The position numbers were made by a program, and so were the translations under genes. The notes below the pieces were generated by a model. The model saw only the letters and a list, made by a program, of their open reading frames with translations. It was not told the DNA's origin and did not search any database. This document shows, piece by piece, positions 41,176-50,739 of a stretch of DNA of 64,000 nucleotides; within the stretch, counting starts at the first letter, position 1, and every line of letters starts with the position of its first letter. The DNA comes from Marinovum sp. (GTDB taxonomy: Bacteria > Pseudomonadota > Alphaproteobacteria > Rhodobacterales > Rhodobacteraceae): the NCBI GenBank assembly GCA_022447495.1, contig JAKVBH010000017.1:26915-90914 (forward strand), read 5' to 3'.

Positions 41176-43263
41176 ATGCAAGATTTCTCGGGCCTGCCCA
41201 AGACCCTCTCCAAGGCGCTAAGTGCCCAGGGCTATACTGCGCCCACTCCCGTGCAAGAGGCGGTGACAGATCCCGGCTTGCGCGGTTTGGATTTGCTTGT
41301 GTCCGCGCAAACCGGTTCTGGGAAAACGGTTGGGTTCGGTCTGGCGATTGCGGATGATCTCCTTGATGAGGCTGGGCGCTTTGGCCGCCCCGCTGCTCCG
41401 CTGGCTTTGGTCATCGCACCCACGCGAGAGCTTGCGCTCCAAGTTCGGCGCGAGTTTGACTGGCTCTTCTCTGAGGCGGGCATCGTCACAGCATCCGCCG
41501 TCGGCGGCATGGATGCCCGGACGGAACGGCGTTCTATCGAACGCGGCGCGCATATCATTGTTGCAACACCAGGTCGGCTGCGCGACCATGTCGGTCGCGG
41601 TGTCGTGGATCTCAGCGATCTGCGCGCAGTTGTTCTTGATGAAGCTGATGAAATGCTCGACATGGGGTTCTCGGAAGATCTGGAATTCATTCTGGATCAC
41701 ACGCCCGAGGATCGTCGCACGCTCCTTTTCTCGGCAACCGTGCCCCGTGGGATCGCCAAATTGGCGCAGACTTACCAAAAGGAGGACACGCGTCGCATCG
41801 AAGTGGGCAATGCCCGTGAACAGCATTCGGACATCACTTATTTGGCGCTGACCGTCACACCATCGGACATTGAAAAGGCTATTATCAACCTGTTGCGCTT
41901 CCACGAAGCACACACGGCGATTGTCTTTGCCAACACCCGGTCAATGGTTGCGCGGCTGTCTGCGAAGTTTTCCAATCGAGGGTTCTCGGTTGTCTCGCTT
42001 TCCGGCGAATTGAGCCAAGCCGAACGAACCCATGCACTTCAAGCGTTGCGCGATGGACGGGCGCGGGTGTGCATTGCGACCGATGTAGCAGCGCGTGGCA
42101 TCGATCTGCCGGGGCTGGAGCTTGTGATCCATGCCGACCTGCCCACCAATGCCGAGGCTCTTTTGCACCGGTCCGGTCGTACAGGTCGCGCAGGGCGCAA
42201 GGGGACGTCTGTTCTCATTGTGCCTGATCGGCAACGCGGCAAGGCACAGCGCCTTCTCAAATTCGCGCGCCTCGAAGCCGACTGGCGAGCGCCGCCCTCC
42301 GCCGAGGACGTATTGGCCCGCGATGAAGAGCGCATGCTCGCCGATCCTGCCTGGGACGAACCCATGAGCACTGAGGATCAAGTGTTTGCCGACCGCTTGC
42401 TCGAAGGGCGCACACCCGCGCAAATCGCGGCTGCGTTTTTGCGTCTTTATCGCGACCGCCATTCCGCGCCTGAGATACTGGGCACGGTGTCCGAACCCAA
42501 AACCCGCAAACGCCGCGACGTGGCCGATTTCGGGCCGAGCACTTGGTTTTCTTTGTCTTTGGGTCGCAAAGACCGCGCGGAACCGCGCTGGCTCTTGCCG
42601 ATGCTGTGTCGCAACGCAGGCATATCCAAAGACGCAATCGGCGCCATCCGAGTGCAATACCAGGAAACTTTCGTCGAGATTTCCGACGCTGTCATATCTT
42701 CGATGAAACAAGAACTGGGTGAGAGCCTTGATCTAGAACAGGGCGCCAAGCTCACTGAATTGCCTGGACAGCCCGATTTTGATGCGTCCCCCAAAGGACC
42801 GCCCGGCGACGCGTTTGAGCCAAGCAAGCCTCGCGGAAAACGTTTCGACGGAAAAGACAAAGCTCGGAGAACCAAGACCGATCATCGCTCAGATGACCGA
42901 CCCAAACGCGACAAACCCAAAGGCGAATTCCGGTCTGATGCGCCTGGGGCGGGTGGTGGCAAACCTAACAAAGGCAAGCCCAAAGGTGCTGGACCGCGTG
43001 CGGAGTCTGCAGGCGAAAGTAAAACGTCCAAAGGAAAGCCTGTAAAAGGCAAAGCCGGCAACGGCAAACCCCGGGTCGACAAAGATAAGCCGGGCAAAGG
43101 TCAATCCAACAAAGATAAGCCCGGTAAGGGTGGCTCCAAAATGAGCAGCAAGCTGCGCCACAAAGGCAAAAGCGGAGATCGCCCCTCCGAAGGCCCAACG
43201 CCCCCGCGCTTTAAAACCCGCGCCGGTAAAGGTCCCGACGCCCGTCCGATGCGCAAGAAGTAG
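41176..43263 (+). CDS. DEAD/DEAH-box RNA helicase with Lys/Gly-rich C-terminal tail
   Basis: AQTGSGKTVGF, PTRELALQ, VLDEADEMLDMGF, SATVP, HRSGRTGRAGRKG motifs. Confidence 0.93.
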   Translation: MQDFSGLPKTLSKALSAQGYTAPTPVQEAVTDPGLRGLDLLVSAQTGSGKTVGFGLAIADDLLDEAGRFGRPAAPLALVIAPTRELALQVRREFDWLFSEAGIVTASAVGGMDARTERRSIERGAHIIVATPGRLRDHVGRGVVDLSDLRAVVLDEADEMLDMGFSEDLEFILDHTPEDRRTLLFSATVPRGIAKLAQTYQKEDTRRIEVGNAREQHSDITYLALTVTPSDIEKAIINLLRFHEAHTAIVFANTRSMVARLSAKFSNRGFSVVSLSGELSQAERTHALQALRDGRARVCIATDVAARGIDLPGLELVIHADLPTNAEALLHRSGRTGRAGRKGTSVLIVPDRQRGKAQRLLKFARLEADWRAPPSAEDVLARDEERMLADPAWDEPMSTEDQVFADRLLEGRTPAQIAAAFLRLYRDRHSAPEILGTVSEPKTRKRRDVADFGPSTWFSLSLGRKDRAEPRWLLPMLCRNAGISKDAIGAIRVQYQETFVEISDAVISSMKQELGESLDLEQGAKLTELPGQPDFDASPKGPPGDAFEPSKPRGKRFDGKDKARRTKTDHRSDDRPKRDKPKGEFRSDAPGAGGGKPNKGKPKGAGPRAESAGESKTSKGKPVKGKAGNGKPRVDKDKPGKGQSNKDKPGKGGSKMSSKLRHKGKSGDRPSEGPTPPRFKTRAGKGPDARPMRKK

Positions 43264-43344
43264 CTAGGGCATATCTCGCTAAACTTGGCGCACGCGCCAG
43301 GTGATGGAGGTCATTGGCAAGTTGGATGGGAGAGCGGCGCAGTC

Positions 43345-43992
43345 ATGCTTCTAAAAACCTTGGCATTGGCGCCCATTTTGGTCCCGCAGGTTTTGTGGGT
43401 CATGGCGCGCGCGTCTCGCCTGCCGGAGGCGGAAGGGCCTCGGCGTGGGCAGACCGGGCAGGGACCCACAAAACGTTTGTTGGTGTTGGGCGACAGCTCT
43501 GCAGCGGGCGTCGGCGTCGCACATCAGTTTCAAGCGCTCAGTGGACAACTGGCCAACGCCCTGTCACATGAACAGTCGGTCACTTGGCACACTGTCGCCG
43601 TGTCAGGGGCCACTGCGCGCAGCACGCTCGCGACTTTGCAAAAGCTGGAGGCCGAACCGTTTGATTGGGCGGTCATCGCCTTGGGTGTGAACGATGTGAA
43701 AAACGGTGTTAGCGAAAGCGCTTGGCTGCGCGACTATGGTGCGATTTTGAGCGAACTGCGCTCGCGTTTCGGATCGCCCAAGGTCTGTGCGTCTGCGGTG
43801 CCAAATCTAGGCGCATTTCCACTTCTGCCGTGGCCGCTTTCATTGGTTCTAGGCGAACGAGCTATCCGGTTTGACGAGGCGCTAATGTCGCTCATCTCCT
43901 CTACGCCAGAAGCTGTGCATTTGAACTGGGACTTTGACCTCGAGCCGAGCAGCATGGCGGCCGATGGGTTTCATCCTGGGCCTGAGGTTTAG
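43345..43992 (+). CDS. SGNH/GDSL hydrolase family protein, C-terminus possibly truncated by a nonsense codon
   Basis: LVLGDSSAAGVGV block, GVNDVKNG, DGFHPGPEV. The reading frame continues past TAG at 43990 as AQWAMRAAAALEGRN*. Confidence 0.82.
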   Translation: MLLKTLALAPILVPQVLWVMARASRLPEAEGPRRGQTGQGPTKRLLVLGDSSAAGVGVAHQFQALSGQLANALSHEQSVTWHTVAVSGATARSTLATLQKLEAEPFDWAVIALGVNDVKNGVSESAWLRDYGAILSELRSRFGSPKVCASAVPNLGAFPLLPWPLSLVLGERAIRFDEALMSLISSTPEAVHLNWDFDLEPSSMAADGFHPGPEV

Positions 43993-44222
43993 GCGCAATG
44001 GGCGATGCGCGCGGCGGCCGCGCTTGAAGGGCGAAACTGAGTCAGTTCAACTGGTTCACATCCCGAAAGCCCGGCCGAAACCGCATCAAAATGTGACCGA
44101 CCGACATCAAAAAGTGGGCGCGCCCAAAATTGATTGCGCTGCATCTACACGCTCTGGGTCTTGACGCGGGATCGCTCTGCGCCCCACATGCCAGAAATGC
44201 AATTTTTCAAAAAGGTCTCACC

Positions 44223-44966
44223 ATGAGCAGCACACCCATCGCCCTCATCTCAGGCGCCGCTCAAGGCATAGGTCTGGCCTGTGCCGAAGCTTTGGCCGCC
44301 GATGGCTACAAAGTCATCCTCGCCGATGTCAAAGACAGTGTCATGGCTGAAGCGGAGCGTCTTGGTGGCGCGGGTTACATCTGTGATTTTGGCGATGCAG
44401 ATGCGATTTTGAATCTGTTTGACGGGATCGAAGCTTACCACGGGCCTGTAGCCGCTTTGGTCAACAATGCGGGGGTTGCCATGCCAGGCGATTTCCTGAG
44501 CTACGATCTGGCGGCATTCGACACGGTTCTCAATCTCAATCTCCGCGGTGTTTTTGTGGCCACCCAACGCGCGGCGCGGACGATGGTCGAAAATCAAATC
44601 GCAGGTGCGATTGTGAATATGTCTTCGATCAACGCCCAAGTCGCGATCCCCGCGATCCCTGCCTATTGCGCGTCCAAAGGTGGTGTGGCGCAGATCACCA
44701 AGGTCGCGGCCCTGGCCCTTGCGCGCAACAACATTCGCGTCAACGCCGTTGGGCCGGGCTCCATTGACACTGAGATGATGGCCGGTGTGAACGCCAACCC
44801 AGAAGCCATGAAAGTTGCCATGTCTCGCACGCCGCTTGGCCGTCCTGGAACGGCAAGCGAGATAGGTGATGTCGTGGCGTTCCTGTGCTCTGACAAAGCC
44901 AGCTATGTCACTGGTGAGACGATCTTTGTCGACGGCGGACGTTTGGGCCTGAATTACACAATGTAG
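44223..44966 (+). CDS. SDR family oxidoreductase
   Basis: ALISGAAQGIGLACAEALA, NNAGV, YCASKGG, VDGGRLGLNYTM. Confidence 0.9.
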   Translation: MSSTPIALISGAAQGIGLACAEALAADGYKVILADVKDSVMAEAERLGGAGYICDFGDADAILNLFDGIEAYHGPVAALVNNAGVAMPGDFLSYDLAAFDTVLNLNLRGVFVATQRAARTMVENQIAGAIVNMSSINAQVAIPAIPAYCASKGGVAQITKVAALALARNNIRVNAVGPGSIDTEMMAGVNANPEAMKVAMSRTPLGRPGTASEIGDVVAFLCSDKASYVTGETIFVDGGRLGLNYTM

Positions 44967-45392
44967 GTTTGTTTATGGCTGTTTGCGTTTGGGTAAGCAG
45001 CCAAAAATCTGGCAAATTCTATAGCAGATTTGAACGAGGCACTTAAGGTCTTGCCGCGTCTTGATGATTGATATTTGCTATGCCCTCCCGCGGAGTTTTT
45101 TGCGTCAACCGCATGAGGTAACATGCAAAGCGCGACCGAAACCCTTTGCTGTCGTGCGCCACATCAGTTCACTTCTGTACGTGTCCATCACTGCCTGTGC
45201 AAAAACGCAGTTCGGTCAAAGAATTACATAGCATTTTAACCGTTCATTAACGAACATAACTGTTTTGTGTTGTAGCGTACCAAGTGAGGCGAGGTGTCGG
45301 GGAAACGTCCAATCCTATGGTTCCCCAATACGCCTAGTCGTTGTGATTTCCTGGCGTGACAAGAAACGCCACGGCGATCTTTAGGGGATTGA

Positions 45393-47747
45393 GTGATGGC
45401 ATGGCACACACGTGCATTGCTTGATGAAATGGAGGCGGGTGTTGTGAATTCCGCGGTCCGCAAGCGACTCCCAATCACTTTGGCCTTTCTGTTTCTTCTG
45501 TCACTAAGCATTTTTGCATGGATGTCGACGTATTGGTTTGTCCTTAATCGTGAAATTCAACGGGTCGACGAACAACACTTGGCAGTTGTAGAAACGCTGG
45601 CCCTTACAATCTTTGACGATGTGACAGGCGCGGTTGAAATGCTGCAAATCACTGCGACGCGCTCACCCACTTGGCCTGCGGAGGAGGTGGCATATCATTC
45701 GGGCTTTGCCTCAATCTGCGTCGCGCAAGCAGTGTCGGAGACGCCGATACAGGTCTTGGGCGACACCTGTCCTCAACTGCCCAAAGGTGACGGCATGTCT
45801 CGCCCTCTTGAGACACGGTTGGGCGTCGTTGAGCTTTGGGGGATTGACCAAATAGGGCCAAGCAATGCGCCTGTGCTGGTTATGTCCTTCCAACATGGTG
45901 GCTTGCTGTGGACAGCCGGGTTTTCGACGGCATTTTTGCAGGCGTTTCAAAATCATGTCCGGTTTGGCGCATCTGCGCATGTGGCCATCTTTGATGAAAG
46001 GGGCGCGATCCTCGCGCACCCAAACCAGGAATGGATATCGCAAAGGCGCAATATCGCCCGCTTGAGCCCTGTGTCTCAGGCATTGAACGGTCAAACTGGC
46101 GTGGCACAGTTTTTCTCACCCGCGTTCGGTACGGATATGGTCGCTGGGTTCACCCATATTCCGCAATTGGGTTGGGGCGTGATGGTCCCGCAGTCGGTGA
46201 CGGAATTGCAGGGCGCGGCACGTGTGACTGCATTCCAAGCTGTTGTGCCCGTTGCCCTGGCGCTTTTCGTGGTAATGAGCGCATTTCTTTTGGTGTGGTT
46301 CGAAGGCCAGCGCAGGTTGCGGGAAATTTCTGATACCTTGGATGAACTCTGCATGACGCGCCATGGCGTGTCGCAGGATGTGACCACGGCACGCGGTTTG
46401 GGCGGCCTTTCGGCTAAGTTCGATCAGCTCTCTGTCGACATCAAGAAAGCGCGGCGCATGGAGGATCACTACAGGGGGCAGATGGAAGAGACCCTGGCCA
46501 TAGCCAAAGCGGACGCTGCCCGAGAACGGCAACGCCGATATGGCGTGGAAAATGAAGCGAGACGTGCGCGAATTGATGCCGTGGGCCGTTTGGTGGGAAG
46601 CGTGGCGCACGAGTTCAATAATGTGTTGAGCATCGTCATGGCCCATACTGAGATGCTCATGTCGCGTCACACAACATATGTGCAGGATAGGGCCAAAGCT
46701 CTCGAGGAAATTAGGGCCGCGACAGAGCGTGGCAAGGACCTGACCAAACACCTGCTCAGCGCGAGCAGCCGAGCGCGATTGGTGCCCCAGGTCGTGACCC
46801 CACCAACGCTGATTGAAAGGGAATTCAAGACAATGTGCGAAACGGTCCCCGCGGGTGTTTTGCTCGAGTTCTCTTGTCCTGATCCGGTGGATCCGGTGTT
46901 CCTTGATGAAAAACAATTGCTCCAGGTGTTGGGGCACCTTGTCTGCAACGCGGCAGATGCCAGCCGCGGTGGTGGCACTGTCACGTTGATAGTACGCAAT
47001 TACCGTGTCCCCACCGAAACCGAGGATCCTTTGCGTTTTGGTACGCTCAAGAATTGTGTGCGTTTTACGGTGCGCGACGAGGGTAAGGGCATGAACGACG
47101 ACGAACTCGCCCGTGCCTGCGATCCATTCTATTCAACAAAATCCGGCACTTTTGGGGCAGGCTTGGGGTTGCCGATTGCTGAAGGTTTCGCAACCCAATC
47201 TGGTGGCTGCTTGCGGATTAAAAGTGCGTTGGGAGAGGGCACGTCCGTGCATCTCATTTTCCCCGCGTATCAGGGCAGCAATGTTGAACATACGCGCGAT
47301 TTTAAGGCCGCGCGCCCGAAACCTTCCACGTCGGCGCACATTCTGTTGGTCGAAGATGAACCAGCCTTTCGAACAATCTTGGGCTCTTTGCTGACCCGCA
47401 GAGGGTTTGAGGTCACCATGGCCGCTGACGGAGACGAAGCCGCACGCATCCTGAAAGGCGGTTTGAACCCGTCTGCCATCGTCACTGATATGGTTATGCC
47501 GGGTGTCCTCCAAGGCGACGATCTTGTTGCGCTCATTCGACGCGACCTGGGCGGCATACCGACGGTGATCATGTCCGGCTATGCAGACAGCATTCACCGC
47601 GATAATCGTCCGCTTGATCGGTTCCTGGTCTTTTTGCAAAAACCGGTGTCTGCGCGCGATATCGTGTCGGCCTTGGAAAGCTTGGGCCACCCTGCTGTAC
47701 CTGCTTCTCCCAGTGTCTCAAGGCCCGACGAGATTCCCGCCCAATAG
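45393..47747 (+). CDS. Sensor histidine kinase with C-terminal receiver domain
   Basis: TM segments, VGSVAHEFNNVLSIVMAHTEML H-box, HATPase, receiver ILLVEDEPAFRTILGSLL...IVTDMVMPG. Confidence 0.92.
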   Translation: MMAWHTRALLDEMEAGVVNSAVRKRLPITLAFLFLLSLSIFAWMSTYWFVLNREIQRVDEQHLAVVETLALTIFDDVTGAVEMLQITATRSPTWPAEEVAYHSGFASICVAQAVSETPIQVLGDTCPQLPKGDGMSRPLETRLGVVELWGIDQIGPSNAPVLVMSFQHGGLLWTAGFSTAFLQAFQNHVRFGASAHVAIFDERGAILAHPNQEWISQRRNIARLSPVSQALNGQTGVAQFFSPAFGTDMVAGFTHIPQLGWGVMVPQSVTELQGAARVTAFQAVVPVALALFVVMSAFLLVWFEGQRRLREISDTLDELCMTRHGVSQDVTTARGLGGLSAKFDQLSVDIKKARRMEDHYRGQMEETLAIAKADAARERQRRYGVENEARRARIDAVGRLVGSVAHEFNNVLSIVMAHTEMLMSRHTTYVQDRAKALEEIRAATERGKDLTKHLLSASSRARLVPQVVTPPTLIEREFKTMCETVPAGVLLEFSCPDPVDPVFLDEKQLLQVLGHLVCNAADASRGGGTVTLIVRNYRVPTETEDPLRFGTLKNCVRFTVRDEGKGMNDDELARACDPFYSTKSGTFGAGLGLPIAEGFATQSGGCLRIKSALGEGTSVHLIFPAYQGSNVEHTRDFKAARPKPSTSAHILLVEDEPAFRTILGSLLTRRGFEVTMAADGDEAARILKGGLNPSAIVTDMVMPGVLQGDDLVALIRRDLGGIPTVIMSGYADSIHRDNRPLDRFLVFLQKPVSARDIVSALESLGHPAVPASPSVSRPDEIPAQ

Positions 47748-47955
47748 CTCGGCGGCGCCTGCCTTCGTTGATCACATGCTATCGGTCGCGTGCTCGGACT
47801 TTGAGCTAGATTTGCTTAAAATTTAGGCTAATCTCGGGGTCGCGGGTGCGTGACGGGAGAATACCCGGGGCCAAATAGGCATGAAGAGCTTTCGTTCCGT
47901 GTTCCTTTGGCGCAGCGTGGCGCGGGTAGAGACCAAAATTCAAGGGAGACACCTC

Positions 47956-48978
47956 ATGTTCACACGAACACTGGTGGCGCGCGCAGCGTCGGCTGTGGCA
48001 GCCGTCGCAAGTTTGGCCACCGCAGTTGCAGCCCAAACGGATATGCCGTTTGCGCTCGATTGGAAATTCGAAGGCCCATCGGCCCCGTACTTTGCAGCCA
48101 TCGACAATGGACATTTCGAGGCCGTCGGCCTCAGCGTGGAAATCTCCGCGGGTCAAGGCTCGCTCGATGCGATCCCAAAAGTGGCCACAGGTGCCTTTCC
48201 AATTGGTTTTGCCGACATCAACTCTCTGATTAAATTCCTCGATCAAAATCCAGGCGCGCCGGTGACCGCGGTGATGATGGTCTACGACAAGCCACCTTTC
48301 GCGGTCGTGGGCCGCAAATCGCTGGGCGTGTCAGAGCCCAAAGATCTTGAAGGCCGCGTCCTCGGCGCTCCGCCTCCCGACGGTGCATGGGCACAGTTCC
48401 CAGCCTTTGCCACCGCCAATGGCCTCGACGTGGACAAGATCACAGTGGAACCCGTGGGCTTCCCAACCCGTGAACCTATGCTGGCGGAGGGAAATGTCGC
48501 GGCTGTGACAGGCTTTAGCTTTTCGTCCTTCCTCAATCTCGTGCGCCTGGGCGTGCCAGAAGATGACATTTCCACCATTCTAATGGCGGATTACGGCCTT
48601 GCGCTCTATGGCAACGCGATCATCGTCAACACCGACTTTGCCGCCGCCAATGGGGATCTTGTCACCGGCTTTCTCGGTGCCGTGGCCGCAGGTTGGAAAG
48701 ACGCCATCGCGGACCCAGCCAAGGCCATCGAAAGCCTCATCGAACGCAACCCCGCCGCTGATTCAGGGCTGGAGATCCGTCGCCTTCAATTGGCCATCGA
48801 TGCCAACGTCCTCACCGACTACGTGTCGGCCAACGGGATGGGAGCCGTGGATGCAGATCGCATGAGCAGAGCGCTGAAACAACTAGGCGAAACCTATGAA
48901 TTCAAAAATGCGCCCGATGCGAGCCTCTACTTTGATGCCTCCTTCCTGCCCGCCGCAGACGCGAGGATGGTGGAGTAA
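47956..48978 (+). CDS. ABC transporter substrate-binding protein, NMT1/THI5-SsuA family
   Basis: Signal peptide MFTRTLVARAAS..., LDWKFEGPSAPYFAAIDNGHFEAVGLSVEI. Confidence 0.85.
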   Translation: MFTRTLVARAASAVAAVASLATAVAAQTDMPFALDWKFEGPSAPYFAAIDNGHFEAVGLSVEISAGQGSLDAIPKVATGAFPIGFADINSLIKFLDQNPGAPVTAVMMVYDKPPFAVVGRKSLGVSEPKDLEGRVLGAPPPDGAWAQFPAFATANGLDVDKITVEPVGFPTREPMLAEGNVAAVTGFSFSSFLNLVRLGVPEDDISTILMADYGLALYGNAIIVNTDFAAANGDLVTGFLGAVAAGWKDAIADPAKAIESLIERNPAADSGLEIRRLQLAIDANVLTDYVSANGMGAVDADRMSRALKQLGETYEFKNAPDASLYFDASFLPAADARMVE

Positions 48979-49041
48979 CACCCAAACTCAAGGGCTCCGG
49001 TGCAACAGTGTGTCGGGGTCCTTCCTTTATCGAGTGGGGCC

Positions 49042-49848
49042 ATGATCCAATCGCTGATCTCCATCAAATCCGTTCGCCACGCCTATAAAACGGCCTCGGG
49101 GCCGCTACCGGTTCTCGACGGTCTCGATATTGACGTGCCCGAGGGCGGCTTCGTCGCAGTCGTGGGCCCGTCGGGCTGTGGAAAGTCCACCTTGACCCGC
49201 CTGCTGGCCGGTTTGATGAAGCCTGACGAAGGCGAAGTCTGGCTGCATGGCGAAAGGGTCACGGGCCCCAAATCGACCGTGGGCATGGCCTTTCAAAATC
49301 CTGTGCTCCTCGAATGGCGTACGATCTTGCAAAACGTGATGTTGCCCCTGGAGATCGTATCCACCAAAATGAGCCGCCGCGAACAAGAAGAGCGCGCCCG
49401 GCACCTGTTGGCTCTGGTGGGCCTCGAGGGGTTCGAAGGCAAACGTCCTTCTGAACTCTCCGGTGGTATGCGCCAACGCGCATCACTCTGTCGTGCCATT
49501 GTGCACAAACCCGAAGTGCTCATCCTCGACGAACCCTTCGGCGCGCTCGACGCCTTTACTCGCGAAGACCTCTGGCAAACCATGCACCGCGTCAAATCCG
49601 AAGAACCTTTCACTGGTGTGCTCATCACCCACGATCTGCGCGAAAGCATCTTTCTGGCCGACCAAGTGGTGGTCCTTTCCGGGCGCCCGGCTCGCACGCA
49701 ATACGTGATGGATGTCCACCTGGGCGCCGAACGCGACATCGAAGACCTCTACACACCTGACAGTGCTGAGGCGCTCAGGGTCCTCCGCCATCAAATCCGC
49801 GTCGCCCAAGGTCGCGCCGAAGATACCGAGCAAGAGGCTGCGGAATGA
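49042..49848 (+). CDS. ABC transporter ATP-binding protein (SsuB/TauB type)
   Basis: GPSGCGKSTLTRLLAGL, LSGGMRQRASLCRAI, LDEPFGALD. Confidence 0.9.
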   Translation: MIQSLISIKSVRHAYKTASGPLPVLDGLDIDVPEGGFVAVVGPSGCGKSTLTRLLAGLMKPDEGEVWLHGERVTGPKSTVGMAFQNPVLLEWRTILQNVMLPLEIVSTKMSRREQEERARHLLALVGLEGFEGKRPSELSGGMRQRASLCRAIVHKPEVLILDEPFGALDAFTREDLWQTMHRVKSEEPFTGVLITHDLRESIFLADQVVVLSGRPARTQYVMDVHLGAERDIEDLYTPDSAEALRVLRHQIRVAQGRAEDTEQEAAE

Positions 49849-50606
49849 TCCTGAAGAAAGTCCTTGTCCCAGTTGCCGCACTCATCCTATTCGGCATTTT
49901 TTGGGAACTTCTGGTCTGGGCCAACGGCTGGCCCAATTACAAAATGGCTTCGCCGTCTGATCTCTGGCCGGCATTCTGGAAATTCCGTTGGCTTTTTCTC
50001 GAATACGGCTGGGACACTCTGTGGAGAACCGTCGTCGGGCTCCTGCTATCCGTTTTCTTTGGTGTCTTTCTAGGCATGGTTATGGGGCTGTCACGCACCA
50101 TGCGTGACGCGCTCTACCCACTGCTCGTGGGTTTCAACGCTATTCCCAAAGCGACTGTCGTGCCCATCATTGCGCTCCTTTTTGTGGGCCAGCATGACAT
50201 GAATACAATCCTGATCGCCTTTCTGATTTCGTTCTTCCCAATCGCTGTGTCAGTCTCCATTGGCCTCTCCACGCTTGAGCCAGAATACCGCGATATCCTT
50301 GCCTCTCTGGGCGCGTCCAAGTTCACGATTTTTTGGAAAATCGCGCTGCCTAAAACGCTGCCAGAGTTCTTTGGCGCGCTCAAAGTGGCCGTGACGCTGG
50401 CCTTCATTGGCACTAACTTAATGGAAATCGTGGAGCCCCATGGGCGCGGTTTGGGCCACCTCTTTGACAGTGGCAAGATAAGCGCTGACTACCCGCTCAT
50501 GTTTGCCGTACTCATCGCGCTCGCGCTCATGGGGATCGTGCTCTACTACATTGTGGTTGCGTTGGAACAAGTCTTCGCAGGCTGGGCCGAACGCCCCCAA
50601 ACCTGA
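49845..50606 (+). CDS. ABC transporter permease (SsuC/TauC type)
   Basis: Multi-TM permease with EYRDILASLGASKFTIFWKIALPKTLPEFFGALK EAA-like loop. Confidence 0.9.
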   Translation: MILKKVLVPVAALILFGIFWELLVWANGWPNYKMASPSDLWPAFWKFRWLFLEYGWDTLWRTVVGLLLSVFFGVFLGMVMGLSRTMRDALYPLLVGFNAIPKATVVPIIALLFVGQHDMNTILIAFLISFFPIAVSVSIGLSTLEPEYRDILASLGASKFTIFWKIALPKTLPEFFGALKVAVTLAFIGTNLMEIVEPHGRGLGHLFDSGKISADYPLMFAVLIALALMGIVLYYIVVALEQVFAGWAERPQT

Positions 50607-50739
50607 GGGCGACAGGGCTTTCCTCTTGCGAAAAATACCCCTGGTGAATTGGCTAAAGGCCAAGAGGGCAGAGCCCTAAACCGGTTCGTCGAAAGGCGCA
50701 CTTATAGAGCCTGCACGCGAGCGCAGTCTTCTTTCCAAA

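Noticed and set aside
44976-45003. TGGCTG...CAGCCA hairpin after the SDR gene as an intrinsic terminator
   Set aside because: Short stem with a large loop, and followed by A's rather than T's on the coding strand.
47830-47955. TPP riboswitch upstream of the NMT1/THI5-like gene
   Set aside because: No CUGAGA or ACCUGAUCUGG-UAAU-CC-GCG-AGGGA core is visible; only a simple stem-loop.
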